Assembly (NCBI RefSeq): GCF_024170405.1
Contig: NZ_JALJYC010000027.1
Coordinates: 1 to 34,638 of the forward strand
Length of the DNA stretch: 34,638 nt
Direction of reading: 5' to 3'
Source: Neisseria perflava
Lineage (GTDB): Bacteria > Pseudomonadota > Gammaproteobacteria > Burkholderiales > Neisseriaceae
Position numbers and translations under genes: made by a program. The notes under the pieces are model-generated. The model did no database searches and was not told where the DNA came from. It worked only from the letters and a program-made list of their open reading frames with translations. Of this stretch, positions 30,662 through 34,638 are shown in pieces. Every line of letters starts with the position of its first letter. Position 1 is the stretch's first letter.

Positions 30662-31567
30662 TTACATATTTTTCTGACCGCGTTTGCGCTTTTCATAGGC
30701 TTTGAGCTGGCGCACCAGCATAAATTTCAAGCGCAGGCGCACATCGTAGCCAACCGAACCCGCCCCCAAGACAAACAACACCAGCGCCACCGGCAGGGCA
30801 AAATGGTGGCCGACGGTCTGATAACCCCAAGCGCCGATGAGTCCGCCGACCAGAAAGGCGCACATCAGCCCGCCCAGCAGCAGCATTTTCTGCTTGTTGA
30901 CGCGCACATGCGGCAGGCGCGGGTGCTGCTGCTTGGCGTAATACAGGATTTTCGACAACTCAATGCCCAAATCCGTGGCCGAGCCGGTCATATGGGTCGA
31001 GCGGATGGCGCCGCCCGACAGCAGCGTAATCACGGTATTGTGCATGCCCATAATGAAACACAGTAAAAACAGCCCCAGCGAAGGCATGACCATGCCGCCG
31101 AAACCCACGTCCAATTTCAACGCTGTCACGCCAAACAAGCCGAATATCAGCAGATACAGCGCTTCCAGCCACATGGAAAAACCGAAACTGCCGCGAAAAC
31201 GCTTCTGCTGCGTCCAAAAAATTACCCAGCTCGAATGCGACGCCCCGGCAATAAAACACAACACGCTGATAAACGCTACCGCCGCCATGCCCCAGTCGCG
31301 CAGATACAGCGTGTCGGCCAGTTGCGACATCGAGCCGGTTACATGCGAGGTGTAGCGGGCAAAGGCAAAGAAACCGCCCGCATTAATCGCCCCTGCCAAA
31401 AATGCCATGATGTACCCCAAACGGCGGAAACGCGCGTCCGAAATCTGCTGCTCGCGCAAATAGGGATGATCGGCCTGCCAAAACGGAGGCGTGTGCGAAC
31501 GCTGCCGCCGCCGTTTGCCGCGCGGGATGATTTTGTGGGTTTTCGGGGGCAGGTTGGATTCGTTCAT
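30662..31567 (-). CDS. DUF1275 (YoaK-like) membrane protein
   Basis: 301-residue inner-membrane protein with about six hydrophobic helices after a basic, poorly structured N-terminus (residues 1-45, many Arg/Lys). Family-typical features are NAGGFFAFARYTSHVTGSMS near the first helix, FIMGMHNTVITLLSGGAIRSTHMTG and the C-terminal basic tail. DUF1275 proteins are uncharacterised, sometimes called putative transporters. It is a single gene divergent from the lipoprotein on its right. Confidence 0.85.
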   Translation of the reverse strand: MNESNLPPKTHKIIPRGKRRRQRSHTPPFWQADHPYLREQQISDARFRRLGYIMAFLAGAINAGGFFAFARYTSHVTGSMSQLADTLYLRDWGMAAVAFISVLCFIAGASHSSWVIFWTQQKRFRGSFGFSMWLEALYLLIFGLFGVTALKLDVGFGGMVMPSLGLFLLCFIMGMHNTVITLLSGGAIRSTHMTGSATDLGIELSKILYYAKQQHPRLPHVRVNKQKMLLLGGLMCAFLVGGLIGAWGYQTVGHHFALPVALVLFVLGAGSVGYDVRLRLKFMLVRQLKAYEKRKRGQKNM

Positions 31568-31795
31568 ATAGAATATCGGGTTTGAGGATTTTGATTTTCA
31601 GACGGCCTCACGCCATACGGCAGGCATACCGTTATTATAAAACCGATACGCCATGCCGGTCATTTCAGGCCGTCTGAAAACGCGCATTCGCCCCCGCTGC
31701 TGTCGGCATTTTGTGACAAAACCATTTTTCCCTTGCAAAAGCAAACGCATATGGCGTACATTCAAATCCTGAATATTTCATTTGTGAGCCGCACG

Positions 31796-32191
31796 ATGAA
31801 CCGCCTACGTCTGACCCTGACCGCCACCGCCGCGCTACTGCTGGCCGCTTGTGCCACCACACCCGAACAAAAAGCCGCCCGCGCCGAAGCGCAAAAGCGC
31901 CATGAGCAGGAATTGCAGGTTGCACTGGCCGCCCAGTGCGACCAAGAAACCGCGAAGCTGATTCAGCAGCAGTTCGCCCTCTCCAACCAACAGCCCGCTA
32001 CGCCTTTGAGCGCGGAACAGCAGGCGTTCCGCCTGAAATACATCGATAAAGTGTCTGCCCCGATGTTCCAAGCCTGCTACAAAATGGCGTGGCAAAACTA
32101 TATCTCCCAGCAAAAACTGCGCCAAATCCAACGCTATTATGATTGGGACGACTACTACCCCTTCCGCCGCCATCCGTATTGGTGGTGGTAA
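31796..32191 (+). CDS. Small predicted lipoprotein of unknown function
   Basis: 131-residue lipoprotein. The signal peptide MNRLRLTLTATAALLLAAC ends in a lipobox with lipidated C19. The mature part is a Glu/Gln/Ala-rich helix (EQKAARAEAQKRHEQELQV), then a helical region with two further cysteines, ending with the aromatic, basic YYPFRRHPYWWW. The start is ATG 31796; upstream in-frame codons do not form a signal peptide. I recognise no family. It is followed by a DUS hairpin, then the TraB-like gene. Confidence 0.8.
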   Translation: MNRLRLTLTATAALLLAACATTPEQKAARAEAQKRHEQELQVALAAQCDQETAKLIQQQFALSNQQPATPLSAEQQAFRLKYIDKVSAPMFQACYKMAWQNYISQQKLRQIQRYYDWDDYYPFRRHPYWWW

Positions 32192-32205
32192 ACCCATCCG
32201 CCCTC

Positions 32206-32252
32206 AGGCCGTCTGAAAACCGTCTGTTGCCGACATCGTTTTCAGACGGCCT
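32206..32252 (+). terminator. DUS hairpin terminator after the small lipoprotein
   Basis: A 16-bp stem (32206-32221 with 32237-32252) ending in CTTTTACC on the plus strand. Confidence 0.75.
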
Positions 32253-32292
32253 TTTACCTGTTCTGCTTTTTGACCACTGCCACGGAGTCCCT

Positions 32293-33210
32293 ATGCGCCA
32301 CCTGTTGCTGTTGATATTGACCTTATTCTCCGCCGCCTTTTCCTTTGCCCAAGATGACGCGCCCGAGGCCGATACCTTCCTGTGGAAAATCAACAAAAGC
32401 GGCCGCCCCGACTCCTACCTCTTGGGAACGGTGCATTTGGGTAAAACCAATACCGCCCTGCCCGCCGCCTACCGCCGCGTCCTCCGGCAAACCGCGCAAC
32501 TGGTGGTCGAATCCGATGCCGACGCGCTCACGAATGCGCAAACCCGGCAGCTGATGTTATTGATGTACGACACCCGTCCGCTCACGCAGACTTTGGGCGA
32601 AACGCGCCTGCGCACCTTGCAGGGAGTATTGCAGCAAGGCGGCGACGCCATCACGCTCAATCCCGAGCTCAAGCTCAAACCATGGGCGCTGTGGCTGAAC
32701 ATCGAAAGCCAGTTTTACCCTAATGGCTATTCCTACCGCTTCGGCATAGACAACCTCCTGATTCAGACGGCCAAACAGCAAAAAAAACCTGTTATCGCCT
32801 TGGAAAGCGTCGAGCCGCTGTATTATTTCAACGCCCTGCCCGAAGCCGCCGTTTTGCGCGCGCTCGACAGCTTTGCGCAACACCATCAGGATTTTTTAAA
32901 CGACAGCCAAACCCTGTTTGACGACTACCGCCACCAACGCGCGAAAAAAATATGGGCGGACATCAGCAACCCCGACAAACAGCTGCAATACCTGCCGCCG
33001 CAAGACCGCGCCTTGTGGCAGACGTTGATGTACCAAAAGCTGCTGACCGAACGCAACCAGCGCTGGCTGCCCCGCCTCATCGACATCCTGCCGCAACGCC
33101 CGACCCTGATTGCCGTCGGTGCGGCGCATTTGTTCGGCGGGCAAGGGCTTATCCGCCGCCTGCGGCAAGTCGGCTACCGCGTGGAGGCGGTAAAGGTTGC
33201 GCCGTTTTAG
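32293..33210 (+). CDS. TraB/GumN family exported protein
   Basis: 305-residue protein of the TraB/PrgY/GumN (Tiki-like) family, some members of which are metal-dependent proteases. The signal peptide MRHLLLLILTLFSAAFSFAQ targets it to the periplasm. Family motifs are SYLLGTVHLG near residue 40 (GTxH), an acidic VVESDAD segment, and the second GxxH, IAVGAAHLFGGQGLIRRLR, near the C-terminus. The role in Neisseria is unknown; proteolysis of secreted peptides is one possibility. ATG 32293 is chosen for its GGAG and signal peptide; earlier in-frame starts read through the DUS hairpin. A 208-bp inverted-repeat element begins 12 bp after its stop. Confidence 0.87.
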   Translation: MRHLLLLILTLFSAAFSFAQDDAPEADTFLWKINKSGRPDSYLLGTVHLGKTNTALPAAYRRVLRQTAQLVVESDADALTNAQTRQLMLLMYDTRPLTQTLGETRLRTLQGVLQQGGDAITLNPELKLKPWALWLNIESQFYPNGYSYRFGIDNLLIQTAKQQKKPVIALESVEPLYYFNALPEAAVLRALDSFAQHHQDFLNDSQTLFDDYRHQRAKKIWADISNPDKQLQYLPPQDRALWQTLMYQKLLTERNQRWLPRLIDILPQRPTLIAVGAAHLFGGQGLIRRLRQVGYRVEAVKVAPF

Positions 33211-33222
33211 TCTGGCAAACTC

Positions 33223-33430
33223 TAGGGGCTGTTGATATTTCATCACGCGGCAATATTTGTGCGTAAAAACGTGCCTACCGCGTTAAAAATGCTCGCAAGG
33301 TGTCCAACCTTGCTGCGCTGGCTGGTTTTACTAGCGTAGCGTGTAAAAACGCCCTCTGTGAGTACTTGCCTTGCATCCGCGCTTTTCCACACCAAATCTT
33401 GCTTCGCGAATGAATTGTCAACAGACCCTA
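33223..33430. mobile_element. 208-bp MITE-like element with TAGGG(G/T)CTGTTGA ends
   Basis: Terminal inverted repeats TAGGGGCTGTTGA (33223-33235) and TCAACAGACCCTA (33418-33430) match over 13 bp with one mismatch and end in TA, suggesting a TA target duplication. The interior has no coding frame, so it is non-autonomous. The ends recall those of some DDE insertion sequences, but no transposase is in the window. Confidence 0.65.
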
Positions 33431-33459
33431 AGGCCGTCTGAAAAATTTTCAGACGGCCT
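33431..33459 (+). terminator. DUS hairpin directly abutting the MITE
   Basis: 14-bp arms (33431-33444 with 33446-33459) around a single A, starting at the base after the MITE's final TA. Probably the original terminator of the TraB-like gene. Confidence 0.7.
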
Positions 33460-33587
33460 CACGCCCCTTACCCAATCCGTTTAACGGCATTTCGCGGCAA
33501 AACACCGCGCCATTCCCGATTACGTATTTATCCCAATCACAAATGCGTTTACAATAGTCTGCAATTTTCACACACATACTTACTACC

Positions 33588-34520
33588 ATGAACATCTGGC
33601 TCGGTCAGCACCACGCACCCCAATTTGCGCAGGGCGCCGCAGTAACCATCGGCAATTTCGACGGCGTGCACCTCGGTCACAAACACATCCTGCAACAGCT
33701 CAAGCGCAAAGCCGACGCGCTGAATCTGCCCGTGGTGGCGGTGGTGTTCGAGCCGCAGCCGAAGGAATTTTTCGCACGCAAACTCGCCAAACCGCTGCCC
33801 TACCGCATTACCCCGCTGCGCACCAAGCTGGATTTGCTGCGCCAAACCGATTGCGTGGATGCGGTGTGGGTGTTGCGCTTCAAGCAAGAATTTGCCGACA
33901 TTCCGGCGCAGGAATTTATCGACAAGCTGTTGCGCCGCGATTTGAACACCAAATACCTGCTTATCGGCGACGATTTCCGCTTCGGCGCCGGACGCGAGGG
34001 CGATTTCGACATGTTGAGCCGCCAAAGCGATATGCAGACCGAGCGCACGCCGTCAGTGATTGTGGAAGACATCCGCACCAGCAGCACCGCCGTGCGCCAA
34101 GCCCTTTCAGACGGCCGTTTGGACTACGCGCGCAAACTCTCCGGCCACGACTATATCTTGAGCGGCAAGGTCAAACACGGCAAAAAATTAGGCCGCACCA
34201 TCAATTCGCCCACCGCCAACGTGCAGCTTCCGCCCTACCATTACGCCCTCAACGGCGTATTTGTCGTGGAAGCCGAGGGCAGCTTCGGCACGCGGCGCGG
34301 CGCGGCTAGCTTCGGTTTCAACCCCACTGTCAGCAACAGCCGCCGTGCGCAAAAATTGGAAGTTCATTTGTTTGATTTTGAAGGCGATTTATACGGCCAA
34401 CGCCTCAGCGTGCGCTTTTTGCACAAACTGCGCGACGAAGAAAAATTCGACAGTCTGGAAGCCCTGAAAGCGCAGATTATGCGCGATATGGACAATGCTC
34501 GGAATTGGCAGCCTGAATAA
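33588..34520 (+). CDS. ribF: Bifunctional riboflavin kinase / FAD synthetase
   Basis: Phosphorylates riboflavin to FMN and adenylates FMN to FAD. The 310-residue protein has the N-terminal nucleotidyltransferase domain with TIGNFDGVHLGHKHIL, the LLIGDDFRFGAGREGD segment and the SSTAVRQAL motif, then the C-terminal kinase domain with LGRTINSPTANVQLP (the PTAN motif, usually preceded by GF/GY) and FGFNPTV. An in-frame uptake sequence at about 34108 encodes Ser-Asp-Gly. Upstream is TACAAT near 33551 as a possible -10; the SD is weak. ileS and lspA often follow in other genomes but lie beyond this window. Confidence 0.95.
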   Translation: MNIWLGQHHAPQFAQGAAVTIGNFDGVHLGHKHILQQLKRKADALNLPVVAVVFEPQPKEFFARKLAKPLPYRITPLRTKLDLLRQTDCVDAVWVLRFKQEFADIPAQEFIDKLLRRDLNTKYLLIGDDFRFGAGREGDFDMLSRQSDMQTERTPSVIVEDIRTSSTAVRQALSDGRLDYARKLSGHDYILSGKVKHGKKLGRTINSPTANVQLPPYHYALNGVFVVEAEGSFGTRRGAASFGFNPTVSNSRRAQKLEVHLFDFEGDLYGQRLSVRFLHKLRDEEKFDSLEALKAQIMRDMDNARNWQPE

Positions 34521-34522
34521 AT

Positions 34523-34615
34523 GCGTAGGGTACATGCATACCGCACACACCCTTGTATATTGAAATCAATATATCATAGCAACCAAACAGGCTGCCTGCC
34601 TCAGAATGCACCCTT
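34523..34615. repeat. Possible inverted-repeat element after ribF
   Basis: GCGTAGGGTACATGCATACC starts 2 bp after the ribF stop; AATGCACCCTT near 34606 is its imperfect inverse (AGGGTACAT against AGGGTGCAT). Between them is a perfect palindrome TATATTGA-AA-TCAATATA (34556-34573). The window may cut the element. Confidence 0.4.
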
Positions 34616-34638
34616 GGATCTCCATATCCGTTTCGTAG

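Noticed and set aside
1..34638. CRISPR array, integrase, or complete insertion sequence
   Set aside because: No regularly spaced direct repeats, no transposase or integrase frames; the recurring short sequences are uptake sequences and a few MITE-like elements.

Overview
The window is a chromosomal segment from a commensal-type Neisseria. By eye I count about 65-70 copies of the Neisseria DNA uptake sequence core GCCGTCTGAA on both strands, mostly as the 12-mer AGGCCGTCTGAA (AG-DUS), whereas the pathogens mainly use ATGCCGTCTGAA. Gene content and protein sequences (PilT/PilU, FarB-like pump, UbiM, Mep-like M23 peptidase, L21/L27 next to ispB) agree. No rRNA, CRISPR array, prophage or intact insertion sequence is visible; one tRNA is present. 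Species cannot be fixed from the window.

Layout. 1-2.9 kb (minus): dksA, yggT, proC, yggS. 2.9-5.4 kb (plus): pilT and pilU, the type IV pilus retraction ATPases. 5.4-8.6 kb (plus): a FUSC/YccS-type membrane protein and an ABC ATPase with no permease beside it. 8.6-10.3 kb: a DegV-family lipid-binding protein (minus) and folA (plus). 10.3-11.6 kb: a small Opa-like outer-membrane barrel, then a 230-bp interval that looks like an undescribed type I toxin-antitoxin locus (30-residue hydrophobic peptide, sequestered Shine-Dalgarno, putative antisense RNA). 11.6-15.4 kb: mnmE and a small unknown protein (minus), then hemJ, a CYTH triphosphatase and a secreted zinc-hydrolase-like protein (plus). 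15.4-20.8 kb (minus): a complete efflux locus, marR - outer-membrane factor - emrA/farA - emrB/farB. Its last gene appears frame-disrupted at a short poly-C tract. 20.8-22.1 kb (plus): a preQ1 riboswitch, queF and the queuosine-precursor transporter gene yhhQ. 22.2-24.6 kb: tRNA-Arg(CCU), a UPF0756 protein and ispB (minus), with rplU-rpmA diverging (plus). 24.8-26.7 kb: ubiM (plus), rpmB-rpmG (minus). 26.8-34.6 kb: M23 peptidase (minus), RpfE-like protein (plus), OmpA-family lipoprotein and DUF1275 protein (minus), a small lipoprotein, a TraB/GumN protein and ribF (plus).

DUS elements do more here than mark DNA for uptake. Inverted pairs form the terminator-like hairpins after many genes. Single copies supply the stop codon of proC and the FUSC gene. 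The AG-DUS also supplies an SD-plus-spacer block in front of yggT, hemJ and the CYTH gene. Three small inverted-repeat elements (at 22100, 29517 and 33223) each sit between a stop codon and the DUS terminator hairpin that follows.

Main follow-ups: the candidate type I toxin-antitoxin locus at 11327-11590; the poly-C frame disruption at the start of farB; the MITE-at-terminator pattern; the self-contained efflux operon with its own outer-membrane channel; and a DksA that keeps only one of four zinc-finger cysteines.
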